This document shows positions 9,919-17,784 of a stretch of 64,000 bases of DNA, piece by piece. The position numbers were made by a program, and so were the translations under genes. The stretch covers positions 2,976,001 through 3,040,000 of the forward strand of contig NZ_JALGBI010000001.1 of assembly GCF_022809125.1 (NCBI RefSeq), given 5' to 3'. The notes beneath the pieces are model-generated. The model made no database searches. It saw only the letters and a program-made list of their open reading frames with translations, and was not told the DNA's origin. The stretch is from Variovorax terrae (lineage in GTDB: Bacteria; Pseudomonadota; Gammaproteobacteria; Burkholderiales; Burkholderiaceae_C). How positions within the stretch are numbered: the first letter of the stretch is position 1; each line of letters begins with the position of its first letter.

Positions 9919-9936
9919 GGCCGGGCACCGCCGGAT

Positions 9937-10611
9937 TCAGGCCGGCGCGGCGGCGGCCACGCGGCGGTAGCGTTCGGGGTCGAACCGCAGGCCCACGCCG
10001 CGCAGCACCAGCCGGGTCACTTCCAGGCGCACCTTCTCGCGATCGATGGGCGCGTCATCGGGGCAGCGCGTGAAGTAACGCACCTGCACCTCGTAGTCGG
10101 CATAGTGCTGGGTCAGCGCCCAGATGTGGAACAGAAAGAAGAACGGGTCGATCGGGTCGATCCGGCCCTTGTGAACCCAGTTTTCGATGACCTTCACCGC
10201 GCTGTCCACCAGCGGCGTGCCCTCCTGCCAGATCTGGCGGATCACCGGCCCGCCGCGCATCACCTCGTTGCTGAACAGGCGCGAGATCTGGGGATAGTCG
10301 AAGGTGAAGTCCAGCTTGCGCCGGATCAGGCGCGTGATGGCGTCGCCCGGATCCACCCCTTCGTCCTCCTCGGCCAGCCCGATGTGGCCCCAGTGGCGCA
10401 GGGTCTTGCGCAGGATGGATTCGTAGAGCACTTCCTTGCTCTCGATGTAGTAGTGCAGCTGCTGCTTGGACATGCCCGCGCGCTCGGCAATGGCCTGGGT
10501 GGACGTGCCCTTCAGCCCGTGCTGGGAGAACTCGGCCAGCGCCGCGACGTAGATGACATCCATCATCTCCGCGCGCTTCTTCGCCAATGCACTGGCTCTC
10601 TGGTCTGACAT
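9937..10611 (-). CDS. TetR-family regulator, RutR-like
   Basis: A 224-residue protein with an N-terminal TetR helix-turn-helix (GTSTQAIAERAGMSKQQLHYY) and a C-terminal domain strongly resembling E. coli RutR/YcdC, with the phrases FDYPQISRLFSNEVM and HIWALTQHYADYEVQV. RutR senses uracil and controls pyrimidine breakdown. Whether this protein senses a pyrimidine is inference only. The ATG at 10611 is preferred over a GTG four codons upstream because GAGGG lies at suitable spacing. It is on the same strand as, and downstream of, the ABC importer cluster, so it may regulate that cluster. Confidence 0.85.
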   Translation of the reverse strand: MSDQRASALAKKRAEMMDVIYVAALAEFSQHGLKGTSTQAIAERAGMSKQQLHYYIESKEVLYESILRKTLRHWGHIGLAEEDEGVDPGDAITRLIRRKLDFTFDYPQISRLFSNEVMRGGPVIRQIWQEGTPLVDSAVKVIENWVHKGRIDPIDPFFFLFHIWALTQHYADYEVQVRYFTRCPDDAPIDREKVRLEVTRLVLRGVGLRFDPERYRRVAAAAPA

Positions 10612-10721
10612 GGCTACCCTCACCCTCCGTATGCTGCTTGCACTGAAACCCGGCGTCCGCGCCCGCCTGGGCGGCCGACGCGGCTGCGCGCCACTTTACA
10701 CGCCTGCGCCGGTTCGCGGCC

Positions 10722-11747
10722 TTACTTCTTTACCAGCCTGGCGCGCACGTCCAGGCCCACGCCCTTGTTCACGAAGCGGTCCGTGGCCAGCGTCTTCATG
10801 TCCACGTCGCCGGGCTTGAACACGCCAGCTTTCACCATGTCATCGACATAGCGGTTGAGCCGCACGAGGTTCAGCGCGCCGATGCCCTTGGTCAGCGCAT
10901 CGCCGGCGTCGATCATGCCCAGCTCCTGCAGTTTGGCGACTTCCTGGTCGAGCTTGTCGTCGGTCATCTCGGGGTTGTCGCGCCGGATCAGCGCGTAGGC
11001 GCCCTTTCGGTCGCCGTAGAGGTAGTTGTACCAGCCGATGGCCGAGGCGTCGATGAACTTCTGGATCAGCTCGGGGTTCTTCTCCACCATGTCGCGGCGG
11101 GCCTCGATCAGGTTGGCGTAGGCCTCCCAGCCGTTGTCGGCCAGCAGGAACACGTCGGTCTTCACGCCGTCCTTGGCCAGATACAGCGGCTCGGCGGTGG
11201 CGTAGGCCTGCTGCACCGATTTCTTGTCGGCCAGGAACGGCGCCATCGCGTAGTTGTAGGGCCGGTACTGCTCGTCCGAGAAGCCGTGGCGCGCCTTCAT
11301 CCATTGCCAGAAGCTGAACTGGCTGGCCTTGGCCACGTACATGGTCTTGGCGTTGCGCAGGTCAGCAAAGTTCTTGTACTCGCCGGCATGCGCCATCAGC
11401 GCCGTCGGGTCCTTCTGCATGAAGGCGCCCACCAGGATGGTCGGCTGCTTGCTCTTGTTGGCATCCATCATGCCGATGGTGCCGATCGGGATCATCAGGT
11501 CGATCTTGCCCGTCAGCATCAGCGGCCGCGGGTTGGCCTGGGGGCCGCCCTGCATGATTTCCACGTCGAGGCCATAGCGCTTGTAGGTGCCGTCGGCCAC
11601 CGCCTGGTAGAAGCCGCCATGGCTGCCCTGCGCCTTCCAGTTGGTGGCAAACACCACCTTCTGCTGGGCCTGCGCCATGCCGCCGGCCAGCAGCGCTGCG
11701 GCGGCCAGGCAGCCCAGCCCCGTGTTCCTCAGATGTCTCCAGATCAT
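10722..11747 (-). CDS. ABC importer periplasmic binding protein (SsuA/THI5/NMT1-like)
   Basis: A 341-residue protein with a Sec signal peptide ending AQA (about residue 27). Its mature fold is of the NMT1/THI5-like type: NWKAQGSHGGFYQAVADGTY followed by GLDVEIMQGGPQ, typical of binding proteins for aromatic sulfonates, thiamine precursors, nitrate analogues or pyrimidines. The ligand cannot be read from the sequence. A good Shine-Dalgarno (AAGGAGAC) precedes the ATG. It is the last transport gene of the minus-strand cluster after ATPase and permease, from which it is separated by the FAD oxidase gene and a hairpin-bearing gap. Confidence 0.88.
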   Translation of the reverse strand: MIWRHLRNTGLGCLAAAALLAGGMAQAQQKVVFATNWKAQGSHGGFYQAVADGTYKRYGLDVEIMQGGPQANPRPLMLTGKIDLMIPIGTIGMMDANKSKQPTILVGAFMQKDPTALMAHAGEYKNFADLRNAKTMYVAKASQFSFWQWMKARHGFSDEQYRPYNYAMAPFLADKKSVQQAYATAEPLYLAKDGVKTDVFLLADNGWEAYANLIEARRDMVEKNPELIQKFIDASAIGWYNYLYGDRKGAYALIRRDNPEMTDDKLDQEVAKLQELGMIDAGDALTKGIGALNLVRLNRYVDDMVKAGVFKPGDVDMKTLATDRFVNKGVGLDVRARLVKK

Positions 11748-11803
11748 CGATGTCTCCTTGGGTTGGTAACGCAGTGCCGCACCGGCATCTGTCGTCTAGG
11801 GCC

Positions 11804-11832
11804 CGTTCGCACGATTGTTGCCAGTGCGAACG
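11804..11832. promoter_or_regulatory. Long inverted repeat before the binding-protein gene
   Basis: Perfect 9-bp arms CGTTCGCAC (11804-11812) and GTGCGAACG (11824-11832) are separated by 11 bases. They lie between the FAD oxidase stop and the binding-protein start. It could be an operator or an mRNA hairpin adjusting binding-protein expression within the operon. No T-run follows, so it is not a normal terminator. Confidence 0.45.
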
Positions 11833-11859
11833 AGATGAAACGGCGCCCCTCCAGGCGCA

Positions 11860-13251
11860 TCACACGGTGGCCAGCGTCTTGCCCGGGTTCATCAGGCCCA
11901 GGGGATCGACCTGGCGCTTGAACGCCACCTGGTCGGCGCTCATTTCCTTGCGGCCGCTTTTCTCCAGGATGTAGACATGCGGATTCATGACGGTGCAGCC
12001 GTCGCGCTCCAGCTCGCCCATGATCTCGTCCAGCCGCTCAGCATCGAGGTAGCGCACCAGCGGCAGGCCCGACAGCCGCGGCGCGCCCGCGAAGCGCGAG
12101 AACTCGTGGTGCATCAGCATCTCGTCGCCATAGCGCTCCATCTGGGCCTCGATCAGGCCGGCGTCGAACGGCGCCGGCACCACCATCTGCAGGTAGGTCC
12201 AGCCGCGGTCGGTCTTGAGCGCCTGCAGCGTGGTGTGGTTGTAGGCGCATTCGTGCACCGGCGGCAGCCCGGCGGCGGCCATCTCCGCCTCGGTCTTGCA
12301 CAGCCCGCGCCGCCCACCCAGCGATGCAGCCAGCTCGAAGAACTTCTGCTCGTCGCGCGGGTTCACCAGCGCGAACATCGCATCGGCCGAACCGTCGAAG
12401 TGCGCAGACAGTTCGCTGTAGTACGGCGCGAAGCGCCTGTCCACGCCGCTGAGCAGGAACACGTCGATCTCGGAAGCCAGCACGGCCGCGCCGAAGCGCA
12501 CCACGTCGCCATAGCGCGGGAACAGCGCGATGCAGTGCAGCCATGGCTCGGCCGGCACCAGGCCCAGCTCCAGCTCCGTGATGATGCCGTTGGTGCCCCA
12601 GGCGTGGTGCACCTTCTCGATGTCGGCGCCCGACAGGGTCAGCATGCGCGGCGACGCCTCGATCGTGGCCACCCGGATGGACCGGATCGTGCCCGACTCC
12701 TTGAGGATGCCGTGGCGCACCGAGCCGATGCCGGCCGAGCCGCCCGCGATGAAGCCGCCCACCGTGGCGATGCGCATCGTCGACGGGTAGATCATGAGCT
12801 GCTGGCCGGTCTCGCGCGCGGCGTCCAGTACCGCTTCCACGCGCGCACCAGCCTGGGCGCGCACCTGCCCCGGCGCCACCTCCAGCACACGGTTCATGCG
12901 TGTCATGTCCAGCACGATGCCGCCCTGCAGCGGCACGGCCTGGCCGTAGTTGCCCGTGCCGCCGCCGCGCACCGTCAGCGGCAGGCGGTGGCGCGCGGCC
13001 GCCGCGGCCACACGCAGCACCTGCGCCTCGCTGTCGGGCTGCACCACGATCTCGGCGCGGCAGTCCTTCAGCTGCTCGTCAAGCACCGGGCTGTACCAGT
13101 AGAAGTCGCGGGCCTTGAGGCGCAGGTCCTTGGCGTCGGTCAGGCAGGCGATGCCCTCGATGTCGCGTTGGAAAGCCGCCAGCGCCTGCGGGTGGACGGC
13201 GGTTCCAGCCGCCTGGGTGTCGTCAGTGTTCACGCTTGAGCTCGCTTTCAT
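11860..13251 (-). CDS. FAD-binding oxidoreductase (FAD-linked oxidase, GlcD/VAO type)
   Basis: A 463-residue flavoprotein with a PCMH-type FAD-binding domain in the N-terminal half: VVQPDSEAQVLRVAAAAARH, LTVRGGGTGNYGQAVP, YPSTMRIATVGGFIAGGSAGIGS. It has a C-terminal FAD-linked oxidase domain ending in the usual QVDPLGLMNPGKTL. The family oxidises hydroxy acids or related alcohol substrates. The substrate is unknown. The gene starts inside the end of the permease gene (29-base overlap), so it belongs to the importer operon and probably acts on the imported compound or its product. Confidence 0.88.
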   Translation of the reverse strand: MKASSSVNTDDTQAAGTAVHPQALAAFQRDIEGIACLTDAKDLRLKARDFYWYSPVLDEQLKDCRAEIVVQPDSEAQVLRVAAAAARHRLPLTVRGGGTGNYGQAVPLQGGIVLDMTRMNRVLEVAPGQVRAQAGARVEAVLDAARETGQQLMIYPSTMRIATVGGFIAGGSAGIGSVRHGILKESGTIRSIRVATIEASPRMLTLSGADIEKVHHAWGTNGIITELELGLVPAEPWLHCIALFPRYGDVVRFGAAVLASEIDVFLLSGVDRRFAPYYSELSAHFDGSADAMFALVNPRDEQKFFELAASLGGRRGLCKTEAEMAAAGLPPVHECAYNHTTLQALKTDRGWTYLQMVVPAPFDAGLIEAQMERYGDEMLMHHEFSRFAGAPRLSGLPLVRYLDAERLDEIMGELERDGCTVMNPHVYILEKSGRKEMSADQVAFKRQVDPLGLMNPGKTLATV

Positions 13252-14071
13252 GCCAGTGGCCCAGCACCTTGCGCGACAGCCAGCTGCAAGCCAGGAAGAT
13301 CACGATGCCGCACAGCGACACCAGCAGCAGCGCCGCGAACATGCGGGGAATTTCATTGCGGAAGCTCGCCTCCAGGATGCGCGAGGCCAGGCCGGTCTCC
13401 TTGCCGGCCGCGCCGGCCACGAACTCGGCCACCACCGCGCCGATCAGCGCCAGGCCGCCGGCCACCTTGAGCCCCGCCATGAAGTACGGCAGCGCCGAGG
13501 GCACGAGCAGGTAGCGAAAGCGCTGCCAGGGCGTGGCGCGGTACAGCGTGTAGAGGTCGCGCAGGTTGTGGTCGGCGCTGCGCAGGCCGATCACGGTGTT
13601 GGACAGGATCGGGAAGAACGCCACGATCCAGGCGCAGATCAGCAGCGCGGCCAGGGTGCTGTCCACGTAGATCATGATCAGCGGCGCGATCGCGATGATG
13701 GGCGTGACCTGCAGGACCACCGCGTACGGGAACAGGCTGATCTCCACGATGCGCGACAGCGCGAACAGCGTGCCGATGGCCACGCCACCCACCACGGCCA
13801 GCCCCAGCGCCATCAGCGTGAGCTTGGCCGTGAAGACCAGCGAACCCAGCAGAGAGGGAAAGCTCTCCCACAGCGTCTGCAGCACCAGGATCGGGCCCGG
13901 CAGGATGTACGGCGGCATCTTGTTGACGCGCACCACCAGCTCCCAGGCCACCAGCAGCGCCACCAGCACCAGCAGCGGCGCGATCACGCGCTGCCGGCGT
14001 TCGCTGCGCTCGCGCCGCAGCTGCGCGTCGTTGAGCGTGGGCAGGTCGTCGGGGGTTTCAGTGGTCGACAT
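13223..14071 (-). CDS. ABC importer permease (SsuC/TauC-like)
   Basis: A protein of about 282 residues with six predicted membrane segments and the EAA-type cytoplasmic loop (DLYTLYRATPWQRFRYLLVPSALPYFMAGLK). This is the BPD_transp_1 pattern of SsuC/TauC-type permeases. The ATG at 14071 was chosen because it overlaps the end of the ATPase gene by 14 bases, as expected for translational coupling. Together with the ATPase and the NMT1-like binding protein it forms a complete importer. Confidence 0.92.
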   Translation of the reverse strand: MSTTETPDDLPTLNDAQLRRERSERRQRVIAPLLVLVALLVAWELVVRVNKMPPYILPGPILVLQTLWESFPSLLGSLVFTAKLTLMALGLAVVGGVAIGTLFALSRIVEISLFPYAVVLQVTPIIAIAPLIMIYVDSTLAALLICAWIVAFFPILSNTVIGLRSADHNLRDLYTLYRATPWQRFRYLLVPSALPYFMAGLKVAGGLALIGAVVAEFVAGAAGKETGLASRILEASFRNEIPRMFAALLLVSLCGIVIFLACSWLSRKVLGHWHESELKREH

Positions 14072-14873
14072 CGTTTTCTCCGAGCGTGCTGCGCAGGGCC
14101 TGGGACACGCGCACGCTGTACTCCGTGTACAGGGGCGAGGTGCGGAACGCCTCGGTCCGCGGATAGGGGGCGTCGATCCGGATGTCATCGACCACGCGGC
14201 CGGGCCGGGCCGCCATCACCACGATGCGGCTGGACAGGTACACCGACTCCCAGACGTTGTGCGTGACGAACATGACGGTGAGCTTGCGCTCCTGCCACAG
14301 CCGCAGCACGTCGTCGTTGAGCTTGGCGCGCGTCATCTCGTCGAGCGCGGCAAACGGCTCGTCCATCAGCAGCAGCTTGGGGTGCGTGACCATGGCGCGC
14401 GCGATCGACACGCGCATCTTCATGCCGCCCGACAGCTCGCGCGGGTACACGTCGGCAAACTTCGACAGCCCCACCAGGGCCAGCGCATCCTTCACGGCGG
14501 GCGTGGCCGCCGCGCGGTCGACGCCTGACAGCTTGAGCGGCAGATAGACGTTCTCGAACACCGTGGTCCAGGGCATCAGCGTGGGCTCCTGGAACACGAA
14601 GCTGATGTCCTGGCGCGCGGTGTCGCTGCCACCGTCGCGGTCCGGCCAACGGATCTCGCCGGACGACAGCGACAGCAGGCCCGCGATCATGCGCAGCGCC
14701 GTGCTCTTGCCGCAGCCCGAAGGGCCCAGCAGACTCACGAACTCGCCCTCGCCGACGTCGAGCGACATGTCGCGCAGCGCGACGGTGCCGTTGGAATAGC
14801 GCTTGTTGACATGGGCCAGCCGCACCAGCGGGTGCTGCCGGGCCGCGGATTCGGCGTGGGGCGCGGGCGTCAT
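14058..14873 (-). CDS. ABC importer ATPase (SsuB/TauB-like)
   Basis: A protein of about 271 residues with all nucleotide-binding motifs: Walker A GPSGCGKST near residue 52, Q-loop FVFQEPTLMPW, signature LSGGMKMRVSIARA, Walker B LLLMDEPFAALDE and switch His in VTHNVWES. The ATG at 14873 is preferred over a TTG seven codons upstream because AAGG lies upstream at suitable spacing. It follows the creatininase-like gene by 13 bases. Confidence 0.94.
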   Translation of the reverse strand: MTPAPHAESAARQHPLVRLAHVNKRYSNGTVALRDMSLDVGEGEFVSLLGPSGCGKSTALRMIAGLLSLSSGEIRWPDRDGGSDTARQDISFVFQEPTLMPWTTVFENVYLPLKLSGVDRAAATPAVKDALALVGLSKFADVYPRELSGGMKMRVSIARAMVTHPKLLLMDEPFAALDEMTRAKLNDDVLRLWQERKLTVMFVTHNVWESVYLSSRIVVMAARPGRVVDDIRIDAPYPRTEAFRTSPLYTEYSVRVSQALRSTLGENDVDH

Positions 14874-14886
14874 CGGGCGCGGCCTT

Positions 14887-15690
14887 TCAGGCAAACACCG
14901 GCTGCTGCGCCAGCCATTGCGGCGAGGTCTGGTGCACGTCGCGCAGCATCTCGATGAAATGCGTGGCGATGTGGTCGATCACGCGGTCGCCCTTCTCGGC
15001 GGTGGCGATGCTGGCATCGCCGCAGGCGCCATGGGGGTTCAGGTCCTGCACCTGCCAGCCGAGCTTGGCCCGCGCGTTGATGGAAAGATGGCGCGTGTCG
15101 CTCACCAGTTGTTCCGCGGAGGAGCGGAAGTTCTGCGCCTGCGCCATGTCCACCAGATCCGGTCGCAGGGCCAACAGCAGCGAGGTTTCCTTGTCGCCGG
15201 CATGGATGCCGTGCTGCGTCTCGGCGGCGCTGAACATGCCTGCGGGCGTGCCGAAGGAATAGGTGTTGGTGGCGATCACCATCATGTCGTGCTTCACGCG
15301 CAGGTCGCGCGCCACGATCTCGCCCACCATGCCCTGGCCGCCATGGCTGTTCAGGATGACGAGCTTGCGCACGCCGGCCGCCGCCACGCTGTCGCCGATC
15401 TCCATCCAGATACGGATCAGGGTCTCGATCGAGAATGTCAGCGTACCCGGGTAGCGGGAATGTTCGTTGCTCTTGCCGACGCGCTGCGTGGGCAGGAACA
15501 GCACCGGCAGGTCGTCGGGCAGGCGCCCGATGACACGGTCGATCACGCCTTCGACGATGGTGGTGTCCACCGACAGCGGCAGATGCGGGCCGTGCTGCTC
15601 GATGGCGGAAACCGGCAGCACCGCGATCAGGTTCTCACGGTCGAGCGCAGCGAATTCGCGGCAGGTGTATTCGGCCCATTGGCGCTTCAT
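14887..15690 (-). CDS. Creatininase-family amidohydrolase
   Basis: A 267-residue protein with the metal-binding pattern of the creatininase family: IEQHGPHLPLSVDTT supplies Glu, His and Asp ligands, LNSHGGQGMVG a second His, and HAGDKETSLLL the Glu. The family hydrolyses cyclic or linear amides (creatinine, formamides, mycofactocin precursor). The natural substrate here is unknown. It is the first gene of the minus-strand operon leading to the ABC importer and FAD oxidase. GAAGGAGA provides a good ribosome-binding site. The operon likely imports and degrades a small N-containing compound (inference). Confidence 0.88.
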   Translation of the reverse strand: MKRQWAEYTCREFAALDRENLIAVLPVSAIEQHGPHLPLSVDTTIVEGVIDRVIGRLPDDLPVLFLPTQRVGKSNEHSRYPGTLTFSIETLIRIWMEIGDSVAAAGVRKLVILNSHGGQGMVGEIVARDLRVKHDMMVIATNTYSFGTPAGMFSAAETQHGIHAGDKETSLLLALRPDLVDMAQAQNFRSSAEQLVSDTRHLSINARAKLGWQVQDLNPHGACGDASIATAEKGDRVIDHIATHFIEMLRDVHQTSPQWLAQQPVFA

Positions 15691-15744
15691 GGCGATGTCT
15701 CCTTCGTCCGGTGAACAGGTGTCTGATGAATGAAAATCACAGCA

Positions 15745-15773
15745 AATTTACTTATGGTCTGACCATTCGTAAA
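15745..15773 (-). promoter_or_regulatory. Promoter with GntR/FadR-type operator for the creatininase-ABC operon
   Basis: On the minus strand a -35-like TTTACG (15773-15768) and a -10-like TAAATT (15750-15745) are 17 bp apart. The spacer holds a perfect 13-bp palindrome, ATGGTC-T-GACCAT (15754-15766). This TGGTCNGACCA shape matches the operator type of FadR-subfamily GntR repressors such as LldR and PdhR. No GntR gene is present in the window, so the regulator would be encoded elsewhere. Confidence 0.5.
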
Positions 15774-15858
15774 AATATATAGACAAGCCTCTGCGGCGAC
15801 CAGTCCCCGTCGCCTGTTTTTGCTAGTGGATTACCCGGGGCCGCCCGGCAGGCGGGCC

Positions 15859-16815
15859 TCAGCCCGGCGCAGGCGCCTCGGCCCGATCCTGCACCATGCA
15901 CAGCAAGGCATGGAGCGCTTCGAGCGAAGGCACGGCCACGCCATGCCGGCGCGCGGAGCGCACCACGTTGCCGATGATCGGATCGATCTCCAGGGCGCGC
16001 CCGTTCTCGTAGTCCAGCGCCATGCTGGTCTTGTAGGGCGTCATGGCGCGGGTGCTGCGGATGCTGCCCTCGATGACCTGCTCGTCCATCGGGTAGCCGT
16101 TGGCGGCCGCCACCCGGCACATCTCCTGCATCACCCGCCGCACGAAGGCTTCACCCTCGGGCGGCGCGAGGATGGCGCGCGTGTCCAGCGCGCCGCCGAG
16201 CACCGAGATCGGATTGAAAGCGATGTTCCACAGGCACTTGTGCCAGCGCGACGCGGCAATGTCGTCCTGGGTTTCGCAGCTCAGCCCTGCCGCCCGGAAC
16301 AGCCCGGCCAGCCGCTCGGTGCGCGCCGTCACGCCCCGGGGGAAATTGCCCATCGCCAGCGCGCCTAGCGCATGGTGCTGGACCGTGCCGCGGCCGGTCC
16401 GGCTGACCGCCACATAGGCCAGCACACTGACCAGCTCGTTGTGCGGAAACGCATCGGCGAGTTCCTGCTCGACGCCGATGCCGTTGGCAATCAGCACGAT
16501 CACGGTGTGCGGCCCGACCGCATCGCGGATCAGCGCCGCGCGGTCGAGCCCGCGCACCGTCTTCACGCACAGCAGCAGGTAGTCGGGAGGGACGGGGCAG
16601 TCGGCCGCGCTGCGCAGCACCTGTGCCGGACGGAAAACGAAGTCGCCCAGAGGGCTGCGGATGTCGTAGCCCACGGACTGCACGGCCTCGAAATCGGCCC
16701 GGCTCACCACCGAGACCTGCGCGCCCGCACGCGCCAGTTGCCCGCCGTAGAAGGCGCCGATGGCGCCCGCGCCCACCACGAGCACGCGCGGCGGCGCCTC
16801 TGCTGAATCCACCAT
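15859..16815 (-). CDS. 2-dehydropantoate 2-reductase family protein (PanE/ApbA-like)
   Basis: A 318-residue protein with an N-terminal NADP-binding Rossmann motif (VLVVGAGAIGAFYGGQLA) and the C-terminal ApbA domain carrying SRWHKCLWNIAFNPISVL, where the Lys is the expected catalytic residue. PanE reduces ketopantoate to pantoate for coenzyme A synthesis, but many family members next to catabolic genes reduce other 2-oxo acids, so I do not assign panE firmly. The ATG at 16815 follows GGAGG with seven bases between. It is separate from the creatininase operon, with its own promoter. Confidence 0.85.
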   Translation of the reverse strand: MVDSAEAPPRVLVVGAGAIGAFYGGQLARAGAQVSVVSRADFEAVQSVGYDIRSPLGDFVFRPAQVLRSAADCPVPPDYLLLCVKTVRGLDRAALIRDAVGPHTVIVLIANGIGVEQELADAFPHNELVSVLAYVAVSRTGRGTVQHHALGALAMGNFPRGVTARTERLAGLFRAAGLSCETQDDIAASRWHKCLWNIAFNPISVLGGALDTRAILAPPEGEAFVRRVMQEMCRVAAANGYPMDEQVIEGSIRSTRAMTPYKTSMALDYENGRALEIDPIIGNVVRSARRHGVAVPSLEALHALLCMVQDRAEAPAPG

Positions 16816-16877
16816 CTTCAAACCTCCGTTCCACGCACGGGCCAGGGCACCGGCGCCAGGCTCTCAAGGGGATTTGG

Positions 16878-16906
16878 TTTTTACTGAAGGTTTGACCGAC
16901 TGTCAA
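16878..16906 (-). promoter_or_regulatory. Promoter of the PanE-like gene with overlapping inverted repeat
   Basis: The minus strand carries a consensus -35 TTGACA (16906-16901), a 17-bp spacer and a -10-like TAAAAA (16883-16878), about 60 bases before the gene start. The -35 lies inside an inverted repeat TTGAC-N5-GTCAA (16892-16906), a possible repressor site. Confidence 0.55.
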
Positions 16907-16968
16907 TCATCATTTCTGCAAGCCGCATGCGCCGGACCGCCACCCGGCGCGCACCGGCCCAGGCCGCC

Positions 16969-17745
16969 TCACGGCGCAGGCGGCGGCGGGGGCGACTCGC
17001 GCACATAGGCCTCGCTGAGGCGCACCGGCCTGGCGGCCTTCTTGCGCATGCGGATGTTGAGCATCTCCACGCAGATCGAAAAGGCCATGGCGAAGTACAC
17101 GTAGCCCTTGGGCACGTGGTGGTCGAAGCCCTCGGCGATCAGCACCACACCGACGACCACCAGGAACGACAGCGCCAGCATCTTGACCGTCGGGTGGTCC
17201 GACACGAAGCGGCCGATCGCGCCCGCGAACACCATCATCAGCCCGACCGAGGCCACCACCGCGGAAACCATCACCGCCAGTTCGTCCACCATGCCCACGG
17301 CCGTGATGATGGAGTCGAGCGAGAACACCATGTCCACGATCATGATCTGCACGATCACCGCCGCGAAGGTGGCCTGGACGGCGCCGGAAGCATGCCCCTC
17401 CTCGCCCTCGAGCGCCTGGTGGATCTCGCCGGTGCTCTTCCAGATCAGGAACAGGCCGCCGGCGATCAGCACCAGGTCGCGCCCCGAGATCTCCTGCCCG
17501 ATCCACGGCATCGTGAACAGCGGCGCCGTCAGGCCAATGATCCAGGACAGCGCCAGCAGCAGCCCGATGCGCATGAACATGGCCATGAACAGCCCCAGGC
17601 GCCGGGCCAGGCCGCGCTGCGCGGCCGGCAGCTTGTCCACCAGGATCGAGATGAAGATGATGTTGTCGATGCCCAGCACCAGTTCCAGCGCGGTCAGCGT
17701 GGCGAAGGCGATCCAGGCTTGCGGGTCGGTCAGCAGTTCGATCAT
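16969..17745 (-). CDS. TerC-family integral membrane protein
   Basis: A 258-residue protein with about seven membrane segments and the TerC/YkoY signature LELVLGIDNIIFISILVDKL, plus MVFSLDSIITAVGM, whose acidic residues in membrane helices are conserved. TerC-type proteins are implicated in metal-ion handling (notably Mn export during protein secretion in some species) and tellurite resistance. The ion here is not known. The C-terminus ends in a Pro-rich tail. It is a single gene, 40 bases after the AlgR-like gene on the same strand, so it may be partly co-transcribed with it. Confidence 0.88.
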   Translation of the reverse strand: MIELLTDPQAWIAFATLTALELVLGIDNIIFISILVDKLPAAQRGLARRLGLFMAMFMRIGLLLALSWIIGLTAPLFTMPWIGQEISGRDLVLIAGGLFLIWKSTGEIHQALEGEEGHASGAVQATFAAVIVQIMIVDMVFSLDSIITAVGMVDELAVMVSAVVASVGLMMVFAGAIGRFVSDHPTVKMLALSFLVVVGVVLIAEGFDHHVPKGYVYFAMAFSICVEMLNIRMRKKAARPVRLSEAYVRESPPPPPAP

Positions 17746-17784
17746 GGAGCGTCCGTGTCGGGTGATGGGGTGGGCGGCCGGGGT

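Noticed and set aside
15801..15835. Considered as an eighth copy of the dispersed repeat because of GACCAGTCC and TTTTTGCTAG
   Set aside because: Order and spacing of the blocks do not match the seven aligned copies, and the sequence is better explained as a hairpin plus T-run.
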